Source of the DNA: Rhodopseudomonas boonkerdii
GTDB taxonomy: Bacteria; Pseudomonadota; Alphaproteobacteria; Rhizobiales; Xanthobacteraceae
NCBI RefSeq assembly: GCF_021184025.1
Contig: NZ_CP036537.1
Coordinates: 1,054,001 to 1,118,000 of the forward strand
Length of the DNA: 64,000 bases
Direction: 5' to 3'
The notes beneath the pieces were generated by a model that was not told the DNA's origin, did no database searches, and saw nothing but the letters and a program-made list of their open reading frames with translations. A program made the translations under genes and the position numbers. This document shows positions 63,893-64,000 of the stretch, in pieces (position 1 is the first letter of the stretch; every line of letters begins with the position of its first letter).

Positions 63893-64000
63893 AGCGCTTT
63901 CAGCTTTCAGAACGAAGATGACGCGCTCTCTATCATCTCTCGTGCGGGCGTGGGAGAGGCGTTTGCCGTCACCTCTCTGTCACGTGTTTCTGTCATCCGG

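Overview
This 64 kb window is chromosomal DNA of a high-GC alphaproteobacterium. It is most likely a member of the Bradyrhizobium / Rhodopseudomonas / Afipia / Tardiphaga group (Nitrobacteraceae). The grounds are the overall gene content (CarD, PTS-Ntr enzyme I, DmeR/DmeF, the TadE/TadG pair, several acyl-CoA enzymes) and dispersed palindromic repeats of the type common in that group. The genus is inference; no rRNA is present to settle it. I find 59 protein genes, one tRNA, several intrinsic terminators and three families of dispersed repeats. There is no CRISPR array, insertion sequence, phage or integrase.

Layout. 1-2734: the end of carD, then an M48 lipoprotein peptidase and a nuclease-fold lipoprotein. 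2933-12490: an acyl-CoA catabolic cluster with a branched-chain-type solute-binding protein, two crotonase-fold enzymes, a VOC protein, an ADP-forming acyl-CoA synthetase, two adjacent acyl-CoA dehydrogenases and a short-chain dehydrogenase. The likely job is uptake, CoA activation and oxidation of an unidentified organic acid. 12534-26630: small envelope and stress proteins, a PanE-like reductase, a lysine-rich DNA-binding-like protein, secreted small proteins, tRNA-Arg(CCT), a VanZ-like protein, a LysR regulator, a TadE/TadG pair, a ribbon-helix-helix protein, a soluble triple-PAS chemoreceptor, a CoA-type NUDIX hydrolase, a lysozyme-fold secreted protein and a DUF4167 protein. 27154-34359: housekeeping block prmC-prfA, ptsP, lysC and, divergently, a PH-like membrane protein and ubiG. 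34360-35235 is a repeat-rich non-coding gap.

35236-38030 is an EmrA/EmrB-type efflux pair, converging on a TonB receptor / PepSY / small membrane protein iron-uptake operon (41756 down to 38027). 41936-50151 carries a metallo-beta-lactamase-fold protein, a DMT exporter, a second nuclease-fold secreted protein, a MoxR ATPase / CoxE-like VWA pair, and a CodA-like amidohydrolase with a gamma-glutamyltransferase homologue. 50286-58105 reads leftward: an acyl-CoA ligase, the DmeF cation exporter with its DmeR sensor, and the prkA-yeaH-spoVR stress operon. 58552-63892 holds a coupled row (comF, grxC, nitrilase, DUF1178), an NDUFAF5-like methyltransferase, a MutT-like hydrolase and argJ.

The best leads beyond routine annotation are: the three repeat families, one of which shows base-pair-preserving substitutions between copies; the lysine-rich protein at 15087; the unassigned lysozyme-fold protein at 24650; the triple-PAS cytosolic receptor; the acyl-CoA cluster of unknown substrate; and two regulatory sites (upstream of dmeR and of the TonB receptor). 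I see no clearly novel multi-gene defence or mobile system here.
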